DNA of 64,000 nt from Rhizobium sp. TH135 (GCF_002855515.1 NZ_PKRP01000004.1:310001-374000), one strand, 5' to 3'; positions 45,144 to 55,442 are shown, counted from the first letter of the stretch. Notes: generated from the letters alone by a model not told the origin. Numbers and translations are program-made.

Positions 45144-46754
45144 ATGAGCAATTTCTTCGACAGCGATTCGCCGACGAACCTCACCGAGTTCTCCGTTTCG
45201 GAACTCTCGGGCTCGATAAAGCGCACCATCGAAACCTCTTTCGATCATGTCCGCGTGCGCGGCGAAATCTCCGGCTATCGCGGGCCGCATTCCTCGGGCC
45301 ATGCCTATTTCAGCCTGAAGGACGACAAGGCCCGTATCGATGCGGTGATCTGGAAAGGCTCCTTCTCGAAGCTGAAATATCGCCCGGAAGAGGGCATGGA
45401 AGTGATCGCGACCGGCAAGGTCACGACCTTCCCCGGCTCGTCGAAATATCAGATCGTCATCGAGCAGATGGAGCCGGCCGGCGCTGGCGCCCTGATGGCA
45501 CTGATCGAGGAGAGGAAGCGCCGCTTTACATCGGAAGGCCTGTTCGACCCGGCGCGCAAGCAGCTCCTGCCCTTCCTGCCGAAGGTGATCGGCGTGGTGA
45601 CCTCACCGACCGGTGCCGTCATCCGCGATATCCTGCACCGCATCTCCGACCGTTTCCCGGTGCATGTGCTGGTCTGGCCGGTCAAGGTGCAGGGCGAAGG
45701 CTCCGGCGATGAGGTGGCGAATGCCATCCACGGCTTCAACGCGTTCGAGCCTGGCGGGCCGATCCCGCGACCGGACGTGCTGATCGTCGCCCGCGGCGGC
45801 GGCAGCCTTGAGGATCTCTGGAGCTTCAACGACGAGGCGGTGGTGCGTGCGGCGGCTGCCAGCACCATTCCGCTGATCTCCGCCGTCGGCCACGAGACCG
45901 ACTGGACGCTGATCGACTACGCCGCCGATGTCCGCGCACCGACGCCAACTGGGGCAGCCGAAATGGCGGTCCCGGTCAAAGCCGATCTCGAGGCCCAGGT
46001 CGCGACACTTTCCGCGCGGCTGTCCGGTGCCATGAACCGCCAGATGGACAATCGCCGCCAGAACCTGCGCAGCCTGGTGCGGGCGCTGCCCTCGCTCGAC
46101 CAGTTGCTGGCTTTGCCGCGCCGCCGCTTCGACGAGGCGGCCGGCGGACTGGGACGGAGCCTCGAGCGCAACACCATGAACAAGCGCCGCAGCTTCGAGC
46201 GCGCGGCGGCCAAGCTCTCGCCGGATATGCTGGCGCGGCAATTGGTGGAGCGTAAGCAGAAACTATCCGAAAACGCGGTTCGCGCCGAACGGGTCATCGA
46301 ACGGCTGATCGAGCGCAACAAGGCGCGCCTCGGCCGCTTCGACGCGACGTTGACTGCGGTGCCGGGGCGACTGAAGGCGATGACGGAGCGCTCGAAGGAC
46401 AGGCTCGAAAGCCTTGGCCGTCGTGCCGACAGTGCCGTGATGAACGACCTCCGTCGCGCGCGTCAGGCCCTGGTCTCGCAGGATCGCGTCCTGCAGTCGC
46501 TGTCCTACAAGAACGTGCTCGCCCGCGGTTATGCCGTGATCCGTGACGAAAACGATCGCCCGCTGTCCCGTGCCGAAGGACTTTCGCATGGCCAGACGAT
46601 CGCGATCGAATTTGCCGATGGTCGCGTTGCCGCCGTCGCCGGCGAAGGTGTAGCACCACCGGAACCGTCGGCAGCGCAGCCGGCCCGCGCCGCAGCCGTC
46701 TCCAAGCCGGTCCGCAAAAGCGAGCCGCCGGCCGGGCAGGGCAGTCTCTTCTGA
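45144..46754 (+). CDS. xseA: Exodeoxyribonuclease VII large subunit
   Basis: A 536-residue subunit of ExoVII, which degrades single-stranded DNA with the small subunit XseB. An OB fold at the N-terminus (about 20-110: [40 protein letters not shown]) binds DNA. The catalytic core follows ([39 protein letters not shown], and [20 protein letters not shown]). A long coiled coil covers about 280-450. The ATG at 45144 is favoured over 45138, as AGGAA is then spaced 7 nt. The stop overlaps the next gene (TGATG). Confidence 0.95.
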   Translation: MSNFFDSDSPTNLTEFSVSELSGSIKRTIETSFDHVRVRGEISGYRGPHSSGHAYFSLKDDKARIDAVIWKGSFSKLKYRPEEGMEVIATGKVTTFPGSSKYQIVIEQMEPAGAGALMALIEERKRRFTSEGLFDPARKQLLPFLPKVIGVVTSPTGAVIRDILHRISDRFPVHVLVWPVKVQGEGSGDEVANAIHGFNAFEPGGPIPRPDVLIVARGGGSLEDLWSFNDEAVVRAAAASTIPLISAVGHETDWTLIDYAADVRAPTPTGAAEMAVPVKADLEAQVATLSARLSGAMNRQMDNRRQNLRSLVRALPSLDQLLALPRRRFDEAAGGLGRSLERNTMNKRRSFERAAAKLSPDMLARQLVERKQKLSENAVRAERVIERLIERNKARLGRFDATLTAVPGRLKAMTERSKDRLESLGRRADSAVMNDLRRARQALVSQDRVLQSLSYKNVLARGYAVIRDENDRPLSRAEGLSHGQTIAIEFADGRVAAVAGEGVAPPEPSAAQPARAAAVSKPVRKSEPPAGQGSLF

Positions 46755-47353
46755 TGGGCGCCCGACGCTTCCTCGTCGTACTCGCCCATCCCCTGCCGGA
46801 AAGCTTTGCCGCGTCTGCGGCACGGGCGGTGGTGGAAACGCTGGAAGCCAAGGGCCACACAGTCGACCTGCTCGATCTCTATGCCGAGGATTTCGATCCG
46901 CGCCTGACGGCAGCCGAGCGCGCCGCCCACATGGAACCGGGATATCAGCCGAGCGAAGTCTCCGGCATTGTCGACAGGTTGAAGGCGGCCGATGGTCTGG
47001 TGCTCGTCTTTCCGCAGTGGTGGTTCAATCTGCCGGCCATCATGAAGGGCTTCATCGACCGCATCTTCGTCCCTGGCGTCGCCTTCGGCCACGACAAGGC
47101 CGGCGGGCGGATCGTGCCTTTGATGACCAATATTCGCAGCTTCTGGGTCGTGACCTCGACGGGCTCACCCTGGTGGGTGGTGCATCTCTATATGGGCAAT
47201 CCGGTCAAGCGCATCCTGAAGCGCGGCGTCGCCGCCTTCTGTGCCAAGGGCGTGGATTTCCGCATGCTCGCCATTCACGACATGGACCGTGCGACGGATG
47301 AGAAGCGCCGGACCTTCCTGGCAAGGATCAAGGCCGCTTTTGGCGGTCTGTAG
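46754..47353 (+). CDS. Flavodoxin-like NAD(P)H-dependent oxidoreductase
   Basis: A 199-residue flavoprotein of the NQO/KefF/MdaB flavodoxin-like family that moves two electrons from NAD(P)H to quinones or similar acceptors. Motifs are RRFLVVLAHPLPESFAASAA (FMN-binding loop), DGLVLVFPQWWFNLPAIMKG and DRIFVPGVAFGHD, which are conserved in this family. Its ATG overlaps the xseA stop (TGATG), so expression is coupled. This pairing with xseA is known in some rhizobia, but a functional link is not evident. Confidence 0.88.
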   Translation: MGARRFLVVLAHPLPESFAASAARAVVETLEAKGHTVDLLDLYAEDFDPRLTAAERAAHMEPGYQPSEVSGIVDRLKAADGLVLVFPQWWFNLPAIMKGFIDRIFVPGVAFGHDKAGGRIVPLMTNIRSFWVVTSTGSPWWVVHLYMGNPVKRILKRGVAAFCAKGVDFRMLAIHDMDRATDEKRRTFLARIKAAFGGL

Positions 47354-47431
47354 CGACGCCGAGAGCATCTCGGTTGCATTGTGTCGAGTTACACTTTTGA
47401 TTGAGGTTTTGGCTAGAATGAAAACCGATGG

Positions 47432-47460
47432 TTGACTTTCATTAGGATTGCCTCTATCTA
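47432..47460 (+). promoter_or_regulatory. Promoter of the cold-shock gene
   Basis: TTGACT at 47432-47437, a 17-bp spacer, and TATCTA at 47455-47460 form a good housekeeping promoter. Transcription would start near 47467 and give a leader of about 130 nt before the ATG at 47599, with hairpins at 47498-47515 (GCGCGG/CCCGCGC) and 47555-47577 (CAGCGC/GCGCTG). Long structured leaders are usual for cspA-type genes and give temperature-dependent translation. Confidence 0.65.
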
Positions 47461-47598
47461 TTGCTCATCGATTGTTGCTTGCTAAGCTTTGGTTATCGCG
47501 CGGAACAGCCCGCGCCCTGTCGAACCTTCCTTTCAAAAATCGTTACCTCCACAGCGCATCCGCGCTGCGGCACTCTATGCGCTATGAAAGGGTTCATC

Positions 47599-47808
47599 AT
47601 GACCACTGGCACAGTAAAATGGTTTAATTCCACCAAGGGCTTCGGCTTCATTCAGCCTGACAACGGCGGCCCGGACGCATTCGTTCACATCTCGGCAGTC
47701 GAACGCTCCGGCATGCGCGAAATCGTTGAAGGCCAGAAGCTGGCTTACGACATGGAGCGCGACAACAAGTCGGGCAAGATGTCGGCCTGCAACCTGCAGG
47801 CAGCCTGA
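47599..47808 (+). CDS. cspA: Cold-shock protein (CspA family)
   Basis: A 69-residue single-domain nucleic-acid-binding protein. RNP1 is KGFGFIQ and RNP2 is AFVHIS, and the start MTTGTVKWFNSTKGFGFIQP is typical. It acts as an RNA chaperone. The ATG at 47599 matches the family N-terminus; the ATG at 47584 would add five residues. It has its own promoter and long leader and is followed by a terminator, then by two small charged-protein genes. Confidence 0.95.
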   Translation: MTTGTVKWFNSTKGFGFIQPDNGGPDAFVHISAVERSGMREIVEGQKLAYDMERDNKSGKMSACNLQAA

Positions 47809-47875
47809 TAGATCCGGGATCCGCTTTCCTTTGACCACGGATGTACTGGCACTGTCGAAGGCACGATCCCACGGA

Positions 47876-47905
47876 AGGTCAGGCGGTTCGCCTGGCCTTT
47901 TTTTA
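47876..47905 (+). terminator. Terminator after the cold-shock gene
   Basis: AGGTCAGGCG at 47876-47885 pairs with CGCCTGGCCT at 47889-47898 (one G-U pair), followed by seven T. It is strong, so the next gene needs read-through or its own promoter. Confidence 0.88.
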
Positions 47906-47941
47906 TTGCCCGGAAGGGCAGTGCTCCTGAAAGGAGACGAC

Positions 47942-48163
47942 ATGACCGAACAACTCACCAAGTCGCGCCAGACCGCCGAAATCGCTTTTGCGAAGACGCA
48001 GTCTCAGTTTCTCGCGCGCGGTCGCGCGATCGACGAGCAGGACGCGATTACCTCGGCGCGCGATGAGAAGACTATCCGCCTGCGCGAGGCTCGCCTCACC
48101 CGCGAACGCGAAGCGCGCGAAAGCGCCACGGCGGCTCTCGTCGCCAAGCGCGCCCGCACCTGA
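47942..48163 (+). CDS. Small charged helical protein
   Basis: A 73-residue protein from the ATG at 47942, with AAGGAGA 7 nt upstream. It is rich in Arg, Glu and Ala (LREARLTREREARESATAAL) and is expected to be one long helix or coiled coil. No domain is recognised. It lies 30 bp upstream of a similar, longer charged protein in the same direction, so the two form a small operon behind the cold-shock gene. A role linked to nucleic acids or stress is only a guess from position. Confidence 0.68.
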   Translation: MTEQLTKSRQTAEIAFAKTQSQFLARGRAIDEQDAITSARDEKTIRLREARLTREREARESATAALVAKRART

Positions 48164-48193
48164 CCCCCTATTGTCCAAGAGATCGGAGCACCG

Positions 48194-48574
48194 ATGAAAT
48201 TCAGCAGAGACCATGGCCTGGCCGAACGCCGCACCACAGCAACCGACGCCAAGGCGGCATTGCTTCAGGCCTATAAGGCGGCCCATGCCGCAGCCGACCC
48301 CGAACGCGAAGCCCGCATGGCAGAGCGTGTCGCACGCGCCGAAGAGCGCGAGCAGCGCCATGCCGAGCGCACCCGCCTGAAGGCCGAAGAAAAGGCCCGC
48401 GCCGAACAGGAAGCCCGCGAACGCGAGGAAGCCCTGATTGCCGAGGCCAACGCCGAAAAGGACGCACGCGAACACGCAGAAGCTTCGCGCATCAGCCGTG
48501 TCGTCGAAGACGAAGCAGCCCGCAAGGCCGAGCGCGACCGTCGTTACGCCGCCCGCAAGGCGCGCCAGAGCTGA
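48194..48574 (+). CDS. DUF6481-like coiled-coil protein
   Basis: A 126-residue protein that is almost entirely Ala, Glu, Arg and Lys, predicted to be one long charged helix. The conserved-looking N-terminus (FSRDHGLAERRTTATDAKAA, then LLQAYKAAH) and the RxxR spacing near the end (RKAERDRRYAARKAR) fit the DUF6481 family often found beside cold-shock genes in rhizobia; this assignment is from memory and should be treated as moderate. Its function is unknown. Ribosome site GATCGGAG lies about 8 nt upstream. Confidence 0.65.
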   Translation: MKFSRDHGLAERRTTATDAKAALLQAYKAAHAAADPEREARMAERVARAEEREQRHAERTRLKAEEKARAEQEAREREEALIAEANAEKDAREHAEASRISRVVEDEAARKAERDRRYAARKARQS

Positions 48575-48644
48575 TCTCAGCCGTCGGATGAGCGATCGAG
48601 CCCATCCGTGAAGACAGGCCATCGCGACAGTCGGTGGCCCACCC

Positions 48645-48689
48645 GATGTGAAAATCGATGATGTGAAGATCGATTGCGCGCAATCGATC
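48645..48689. repeat. Tandem 15-bp repeat merging into a 22-bp palindrome
   Basis: GATGTGAA(A/G)ATCGAT occurs twice head to tail at 48645-48659 and 48660-48674. The second copy runs into a perfect 22-bp palindrome, GATCGATTGCG followed by its complement, at 48668-48689. The stretch lies in the 200-bp gap before a secreted-protein gene, about 100 bp upstream of its start. It looks like a protein-binding site cluster; as RNA it would be a hairpin with only a tiny loop. Confidence 0.6.
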
Positions 48690-48788
48690 AATCTCATGTG
48701 ATTATACTAGACAACTATCTTCATCATTGCCACATCTGCGCCAGAAGCCGGATGTGCTCCCAAGCATCCGGTCAAACGGAGCATGACT

Positions 48789-49142
48789 ATGATGAAGAAA
48801 CTTGTTCTCGCCGCAGCCTTGGCTGCGGCCACTGTCGGTGGCGTTTCAGCCCAGGCCGCGACCTATGTCGAAGCCGGCGGCTGGACACCCCGCGAAATCC
48901 TGTTCGGCAAGCAGTACAATGGCAATGTCACCGCGATCCGCGTTGATCGTGGCAGCTTTGAGCGCCATACCTACCCCCAGCAGGCCATCTACCCGACTGG
49001 TAACAGCATGCGTCTGGCCCAGGCTATGGTGACGGAAGACCCGAGCCTTTCGGCTGCCCTCGAAGTCCGCGGCATTGCCCCGCACAATGTGCTCTGGGTG
49101 CAGACGGCGTTCAACGGCGGCAAGGTCGTCTACTATCGCTGA
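48789..49142 (+). CDS. Small secreted protein of unknown function
   Basis: A 117-residue protein with a clear signal peptide (MKKLVLAAALAAATVGGVSA, cleavage near AQA). The mature part, about 95 residues, has no cysteine and shows YVEAGGWTPREILFGKQYNG and HNVLWVQTAFNGGKVVYYR. The start at 48789 (or 48792) is favoured over 48783, since CGGAG at 48777-48781 is then properly spaced. No family is recognised. It is monocistronic, with an unusual repeat and palindrome region upstream and a strong terminator after it. Confidence 0.7.
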   Translation: MMKKLVLAAALAAATVGGVSAQAATYVEAGGWTPREILFGKQYNGNVTAIRVDRGSFERHTYPQQAIYPTGNSMRLAQAMVTEDPSLSAALEVRGIAPHNVLWVQTAFNGGKVVYYR

Positions 49143-49165
49143 TCGGCCCTAAGCACGCTGAAAAC

Positions 49166-49199
49166 AAAACCCCGCCCTGGCAACAGGACGGGGTTTTTT
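49166..49199 (+). terminator. Terminator after the secreted-protein gene
   Basis: AAAACCCCG with CCTG (49166-49179) pairs with CAGG and CGGGGTTTT (49184-49197) with one mismatch, ending in a T-run. It may also serve the convergent aminopeptidase gene. Confidence 0.85.
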
Positions 49200-49224
49200 G
49201 TTGTCCGTGGTTGAGGCGGGGGCC

Positions 49225-50475
49225 TCAGGCCCACTCACCCTTGCGCATGACCGGAACCTTCGAGCCATCCGCCCGGATGCCATCGATATCGACCTTGTCC
49301 GAGCCGATCATCCAGTCGATGTGGATCAGCGAGGAATTGCCGCCCTGCGCCTTGATCTGGTCCTGGCTGAGCGAGGCACCATCCAGGAAGCACTTCGAAT
49401 AGCACTGGCCGAGCGCGATATGGCAGGAGGCGTTTTCATCGAACAGCGTGTTGTAGAAGAGCACGCCGGAGGCCGAGATCGGCGAGGAATGCGGCACGAG
49501 CGCCACTTCGCCCAGGCGCCGTGCACCCTCGTCAGTGTCGAGCACCTTGTTGAGCACGGCCTCACCCTTCGAGGCCTTGGCCTCGACGATCCTGCCGCCT
49601 TCGAAACGCACCTGGATGTCGTCGATCAGTGTGCCCTGATGGGAAAGCGGCTTGGTCGAGGAGACGTGGCCCTCCACCTTCAGCGCATGCGGGGTGGTGA
49701 AAACCTCTTCCGTCGGAATGTTCGGATTGCAGGTCACGCCGTTCTTCGCCGTGGAGGCGCCGCCATGCCATTCATGGCCGTCTGCGAGGCCAACGGTCAG
49801 ATCGGTACCGGGGCCGGTGAAATGCAGGGCTGCAAAACGCTCGCCGTTCAGCCAGGTCGACCGCTTCCTCAATTCCGCATTGTGGTCCGCCCAGGCGCCG
49901 ATCGGATCGTCGCGATCGACGCGGGACGCGGCGAAGATGGCATCCGCCAGTTTGCGCACGGCCTCTTCTAGCGGCAGATCCGGGAAGACGAGCTTCGCCC
50001 AGGAAGGGTTCGGATAGGAGCAGATGTTCCAGTTGATGTCGAAATTGGAGATATGCTCCAGCGCCGGCTTGTAGGCGATCGAGGTCGCCTTGTTGGCACG
50101 GCCGACCTTGGCAGGGTCTTCATGCGCCAGAAGCATCGGATTGTCGCCGGCGATCGCAAGACGCGCTGCCCCATTCTCATAGGCCTTGGCCATGCCGTCA
50201 TAGAGCCAGTTCGGTGCGCGATCGAAGCTTTCGTCGTGGCCATGGCGATAACGCGCAAGCGTGGTCTCTTCGTCCGAATAGAAGGTGGTGACCGTCGACG
50301 CTCCGGCTTTGTAGGCATGCGCCGTGATCAGTCGCACCAGCGGCACGGCGACCAGCGGTGCCGTCAGTACCAGGTCCTGGCCCTTTTGCAGCTGCAACCC
50401 GACCTTGATCGCCACCTCGGCGAGCTTGTCGAGCTTGTGCGGATCGATGGAGGCGGAGAGATCGGGGAGGGTCAT
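49225..50475 (-). CDS. M29 family aminopeptidase
   Basis: A 416-residue metallo-aminopeptidase of the AmpS/PepS/T group, which removes N-terminal residues in the cytoplasm. Family features are GLQLQKGQDLVLTAPLVAVP at the N-terminus, VTTFYSDEETTLARYRHGHD, and metal-site segments NIPTEEVFTTPHALKVEG, NTLFDENASCHIALGQCY and SSLIHIDWMIGSDKVDIDGI, holding Glu, His and Asp ligands. Monocistronic, convergent with the secreted-protein gene. Length (about 410) is normal. Confidence 0.92.
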   Translation of the reverse strand: MTLPDLSASIDPHKLDKLAEVAIKVGLQLQKGQDLVLTAPLVAVPLVRLITAHAYKAGASTVTTFYSDEETTLARYRHGHDESFDRAPNWLYDGMAKAYENGAARLAIAGDNPMLLAHEDPAKVGRANKATSIAYKPALEHISNFDINWNICSYPNPSWAKLVFPDLPLEEAVRKLADAIFAASRVDRDDPIGAWADHNAELRKRSTWLNGERFAALHFTGPGTDLTVGLADGHEWHGGASTAKNGVTCNPNIPTEEVFTTPHALKVEGHVSSTKPLSHQGTLIDDIQVRFEGGRIVEAKASKGEAVLNKVLDTDEGARRLGEVALVPHSSPISASGVLFYNTLFDENASCHIALGQCYSKCFLDGASLSQDQIKAQGGNSSLIHIDWMIGSDKVDIDGIRADGSKVPVMRKGEWA

Positions 50476-50560
50476 GAAGTATTCCTGTTGTGGCTGTCAC
50501 GCCAGACTTAAGGGGAAAGATGGCGAAGTCCAGACCATGGGCGCCAAACCATGGATCAGG

Positions 50561-51034
50561 TCAGGCCGTGAGAGCCGCCGCGATGGCGCCAAGTGCCTTC
50601 AGCGCATCCTTGGGCGACAGCCGCACCTGCAACCCGCGCTGCCCGCCATTCATGTAGACGAGCGCCTCATCCATGGCCGAGATCTCGATGGCCGTCGGTA
50701 CCGGCTTCTTCTGCCCGAAGGGGCTGATGCCGCCGACCACGAAGCCCGTGAGCTTCTCGGCATTGGCCGGTTTCATCATCGCTGCCGATTTGCCCCCGAA
50801 GGCGCTCGCCAGCTTCTTCATCGACACCTCCTTGTCGGAGGGCACGACCACGCAGACCGGCTTGCCATCGAGTTCCGCCATCAGCGTTTTCAGCACCCGC
50901 GACGGATGCTCGCCGATCGCTTCCGCCGCCTGCAGCCCGATACGCTCGGCATTCGGTTCGTAGTCATAGGTCGCGGTGGTATAGGCCACACCGGCCTTGT
51001 CGAGAAACTGCGTAGCGCGGGTGGTCTTGGCCAT
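50561..51034 (-). CDS. ybaK: Cys-tRNA(Pro) deacylase YbaK/EbsC
   Basis: A 157-residue editing enzyme that hydrolyses cysteine mis-attached to tRNA-Pro. Family motifs are ATQFLDKAGVAYTTATYDY, VLKTLMAELDGKPVCVVVPS (with the catalytic-site Lys), AMMKPANAEKLTGFVVGGIS and PFGQKKPVPTAIE. The start MAKTTRATQF is chosen. It follows the ArsC-family gene by 5 bp in the same direction, so the pair is an operon. Confidence 0.93.
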   Translation of the reverse strand: MAKTTRATQFLDKAGVAYTTATYDYEPNAERIGLQAAEAIGEHPSRVLKTLMAELDGKPVCVVVPSDKEVSMKKLASAFGGKSAAMMKPANAEKLTGFVVGGISPFGQKKPVPTAIEISAMDEALVYMNGGQRGLQVRLSPKDALKALGAIAAALTA

Positions 51035-51038
51035 GGGA

Positions 51039-51389
51039 TCAGGCCTTGAAGATCTGCTGATAGATCTCCGGCTTGAAGCCGACCGTAAGCTTGCCGTCCA
51101 CATCCAGCACCGGCCGCTTGATCATCGAGGGCTGCTCCAGCATCAGCGCCTTGGCCTTTGCGGCGTCGAGGTTCTCTTTCTGCGCGTCCTCGAGCTTCTT
51201 GAAGGTCGTGCCGGCCTTGTTGAGCAACACCTCCCAGCCGACTTTGCCGATCCAGCTGTCGAGGGTCGACGCGTCGATGCCTTTGGCCTTGTAGTCGTAG
51301 AAGTCATGGGTCACGCCTTGGCTCTCAAGCCAGGTGCGCGCCTTCTTCATCGTGTCGCAGTTCTTGATACCGTAGATGGTGATTGCCAT
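51039..51389 (-). CDS. ArsC-family reductase (YffB-like)
   Basis: A 116-residue thioredoxin-fold protein of the ArsC/Spx family. The single N-terminal cysteine lies in ITIYGIKNCDTMKKARTWLE, and the conserved Arg in SMIKRPVLDVDGKLTVGF. It is shorter than arsenate reductases and resembles YffB, a glutathione-dependent thiol reductase of unclear substrate; no ars genes lie nearby. The start MAITIYG is fixed by homology. It is the first gene of a pair with ybaK. Confidence 0.88.
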   Translation of the reverse strand: MAITIYGIKNCDTMKKARTWLESQGVTHDFYDYKAKGIDASTLDSWIGKVGWEVLLNKAGTTFKKLEDAQKENLDAAKAKALMLEQPSMIKRPVLDVDGKLTVGFKPEIYQQIFKA

Positions 51390-51565
51390 GGGCCGCAGGT
51401 CTCCTGTTCGTGACCGACGGATAGCAAGTCGATCCCACGGCTGGCAAGCCGACCGCTTGGCCTCGCGGCACACCCCGTTGGAAAGTCTTTGCAGGCCCGG
51501 CAAAAACGGGTTGATCGATCGCGGAGAGCGGGCCAACCTGTGGCGTCAGGAGAGGATGCTTGATC

Positions 51566-52126
51566 ATGGCGACCAACCACGCTTTTGCGGTGTTCGAAAC
51601 GAAGAGTGGCACCTGTGCGATCGCCTGGACCGATGCGGGCATTTGCGGCTTTCATCTGCCGGGTGACGAGCCGGAGCAGGCAGAGCGCCCCATTCGTCGG
51701 CGCTTTACGGGTGCGGAGCGCTTGTCTCCGACCGCGGACATCGCAGTCGTCATCGATCGTGTGCGAGGCTACTTTGAAGGTGAACGCAGCGACTTCTCCG
51801 ATCTACGCCTCGACCTTTCCGCCCAGACGGAACTGTACCGACAGATCTACCTGGCCACTCTTCGTCTCGGCTGGGGCAGCACGACGACCTATGGCGGCCT
51901 CGCCGGAGAGCTTCAGCTTGGGCCGGCAGGCGCCTGGACGGTCGGCCAGGCCATGGCCAAGAACCCCATCCCGCTGATCATCCCGTGTCACCGGGTTCTG
52001 GCGGCGGGTCGCAAGATCGGTGGCTTTTCCGGCCCCGGCGGATCGGACTCAAAGCAGCGTATGCTGGAGCTGGAAGGTGTCGAATTGCCGGACACCACCC
52101 CGGCCCAGCAATCCTTCGGCTTCTGA
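51566..52126 (+). CDS. ogt: Methylated-DNA-[protein]-cysteine S-methyltransferase
   Basis: A 186-residue suicide repair protein that takes methyl groups from O6-methylguanine onto C141 in LIIPCHRVLAAG. Other family features are TTTYGGLAGELQLGPAGAWT and VGQAMAKNPIP, the DNA-binding helix region. The N-terminal domain is present (about 1-85). There is no Ada regulatory half, so it is the constitutive Ogt type. The ATG at 51566 follows GGAGAGG by about 8 nt; an upstream TTG is possible. Confidence 0.92.
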   Translation: MATNHAFAVFETKSGTCAIAWTDAGICGFHLPGDEPEQAERPIRRRFTGAERLSPTADIAVVIDRVRGYFEGERSDFSDLRLDLSAQTELYRQIYLATLRLGWGSTTTYGGLAGELQLGPAGAWTVGQAMAKNPIPLIIPCHRVLAAGRKIGGFSGPGGSDSKQRMLELEGVELPDTTPAQQSFGF

Positions 52127-52138
52127 AAAGGGGCCAAG

Positions 52139-52166
52139 AAAAAACGGAGGGCGATGGCCCTCCGTT
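52139..52166 (-). terminator. Terminator of guaA
   Basis: AACGGAGGGC (52143-52152) pairs perfectly with GCCCTCCGTT (52157-52166) around a GATG loop. On the minus strand a run of T follows (52139-52144), so it terminates guaA; for ogt on the plus strand the U-run is weak. Confidence 0.8.
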
Positions 52167-52198
52167 CTATTGACGTTGTCAGAGTTGAGGCCTGCGCC

Positions 52199-53761
<1,563 letters not shown>

Positions 53762-53837
53762 GGCGAGCCTTTAAAGAAAACGGGCCCATCTTTCAATGGC
53801 AGAATGCCCAGACAATCTCGATTTTTTGTGCGCCTGC

Positions 53838-54476
53838 TCAGAACCAGAAGACGCCGTCTTCCAGCGCCGTCTGCAAGCCGTCGACGGCGAGCGCCAGTTT
53901 CTTGTCGATGACATGCAGATATTGCGTCCAGTCGTCGATGTGGTTGACGTCATGGCGGCCATCGGAAATGCCGCGCAGCCCGATCAGCGGAATGCCGAAG
54001 CTCTGGCAGGCCCGCAGGATGGCAAAGGTCTCCATGTCGACCATCTGGGCGTCGATCGACTGGTAGGCAGCACCCGAAACGACGTTCGCACCGGTCGAAA
54101 GCGTGGCCGCCGGGATACCGGGTATCCGGAGTGGCAGTTCGACGGAAACCGGCAGGTCGAGAAACGGCGTCTTGCCCTTCTCGAAACCGAAGGCCGAGGC
54201 ATCCATGTCGCGATAGGAGACGGCCGAGACCTGGTAGATCTCGGCCTGTTCGAGCGTTGCCGATCCGGCTGAACCCAGCGAGACGACGAGGTCCGGCAGA
54301 TCGTCATGGCTTAAGAGGCGGGCGAGTTCCTTCGTCAGGACGACGGCGGCCTCCACCGGTCCGACGCCGGTCATCAGCGGCGAGATCCGGGTGCGCAGAA
54401 AGACGCCATATTCGGCATCGGCTGCCATGACGAAGAGGACATTCTTGCCGGCGATCGGCTTCATCTCGTAGGTCAT
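53838..54476 (-). CDS. 5'-methylthioadenosine/S-adenosylhomocysteine nucleosidase-like protein
   Basis: A 212-residue nucleoside phosphorylase-fold protein. It shows VLFVMAADAEYG with the catalytic Glu, GVGPVEAAVVLTKEL, VVSLGSAGSATL, and VDMETFAILRACQSFGIPLI, where the VDMET segment binds the ribose. IGLRGISDGRHDVNHIDDW follows. This is the MTAN family, which cleaves adenine from methylthioadenosine or S-adenosylhomocysteine. The similarity is to the rhizobial group, which is somewhat diverged, so the exact substrate is open. It overlaps the upstream thioesterase gene by 4 bp. Confidence 0.85.
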   Translation of the reverse strand: MTYEMKPIAGKNVLFVMAADAEYGVFLRTRISPLMTGVGPVEAAVVLTKELARLLSHDDLPDLVVSLGSAGSATLEQAEIYQVSAVSYRDMDASAFGFEKGKTPFLDLPVSVELPLRIPGIPAATLSTGANVVSGAAYQSIDAQMVDMETFAILRACQSFGIPLIGLRGISDGRHDVNHIDDWTQYLHVIDKKLALAVDGLQTALEDGVFWF

Positions 54477-54922
54477 CCGGAAATCCCCTCTCGTCCGCGG
54501 ATCACCATCATCGTGCTGGTCATCGAGGCAATCAGCTTGGCCGGACCGTCGGTGAGTGCATAGCCGCGCCCGTCGGCGACGATGATGTTGGAGCCCGGCT
54601 TGGTGATCTCGCCGCGAAACAGGAAACGCTCGCCGCGCCCCGGCGACATCAGGTTGACCTTGAACTCGATGGTGAGCAGCGAGGCCTCCTGCTCGATCAC
54701 GGTATAGGCCGCATAGCTGCAGGCGGTGTCGAGTGCGGCCGAAATCACGCCGGCATGCAGGAAGCCGTGTTGCTGGGTGAGCTTGCGGTCATAGGCGAGC
54801 TCGATCTCGACGACGCCGGGGCTGATCCGCGTGAGCTCTGCCCCGAGTGTCTCCATCGCCCCTTGGCGCGCAAAGCTTTGCCGAATGCGCGCCTCGACCG
54901 CTTCCTGATCGTAGTCCACCAT
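54473..54922 (-). CDS. PaaI-family hotdog thioesterase
   Basis: A 149-residue hotdog-fold acyl-CoA thioesterase of the PaaI/YdiI type. The key segments are ELAYDRKLTQQHGFLHAGVI, where HGFLHAG carries the conserved His-Gly, and SAALDTACSYAAYTVIEQEA with the catalytic Asp. The C-terminal strand pattern GERFLFRGEITKPGSNIIVA is typical. It heads a two-gene operon with the nucleosidase-like gene (ATGA overlap). Confidence 0.88.
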   Translation of the reverse strand: MVDYDQEAVEARIRQSFARQGAMETLGAELTRISPGVVEIELAYDRKLTQQHGFLHAGVISAALDTACSYAAYTVIEQEASLLTIEFKVNLMSPGRGERFLFRGEITKPGSNIIVADGRGYALTDGPAKLIASMTSTMMVIRGREGISG

Positions 54923-54989
54923 GCATTGTCCCCTTCGGCGGCGAAATTGGCATGGCCGTTCGGGGCAAGCAAGCCAGCGAAATGGAAAT

Positions 54990-55442
54990 TCAGTTCAGCC
55001 AGGCAATCGAGAGATTGAGCAGGCTGGCAAAGGCCACCCAGGCGAGATAGGGCACGAAGAGCAGCATCGAGACCCGGTCGATCGGCTTTGCCTTGACCAT
55101 GAAGGCGATGATCGTCACCAGCATGCCCACGATGACGATGAGCGCCAATTCCGGGTTCTGCAGGCCGAAAAACGCCGGCGACCACATCAGATTGAACGCC
55201 ATCTGGGCGAACCAGAGCTGCATGGCAGCCGATTTCGGCGCGCGCTGCCAGATCCGGGCGCCGGCGATACCGATCAGCACATAGAGTGTGGTCCAGACCG
55301 GTCCGAACAGCCAGGAGGGAGGGTTGAAGAACGGCTTTTCGAGGGACTGATACCAGTCGCCCGGCGTGTTGGTGAGGCCGGCGAGAAGACCCGCGCCGAC
55401 GACGAAACCGATGAAGAGAATGTAGCTCAGGATCTTGGACAT
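54990..55442 (-). CDS. tspO: TspO/MBR family protein
   Basis: A 150-residue five-helix membrane protein of the TspO/peripheral benzodiazepine receptor family. WYQSLEKPFFNPPSWLFGPV and WTTLYVLIGIAGARIW are the diagnostic segments, and WFAQMAFNLMWSPAFFGLQN continues with the conserved W/N residues. TspO binds porphyrins and, in Rhodobacter, represses photosynthesis genes; in non-phototrophs it is linked to stress and tetrapyrrole handling. It is monocistronic. Confidence 0.93.
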   Translation of the reverse strand: MSKILSYILFIGFVVGAGLLAGLTNTPGDWYQSLEKPFFNPPSWLFGPVWTTLYVLIGIAGARIWQRAPKSAAMQLWFAQMAFNLMWSPAFFGLQNPELALIVIVGMLVTIIAFMVKAKPIDRVSMLLFVPYLAWVAFASLLNLSIAWLN

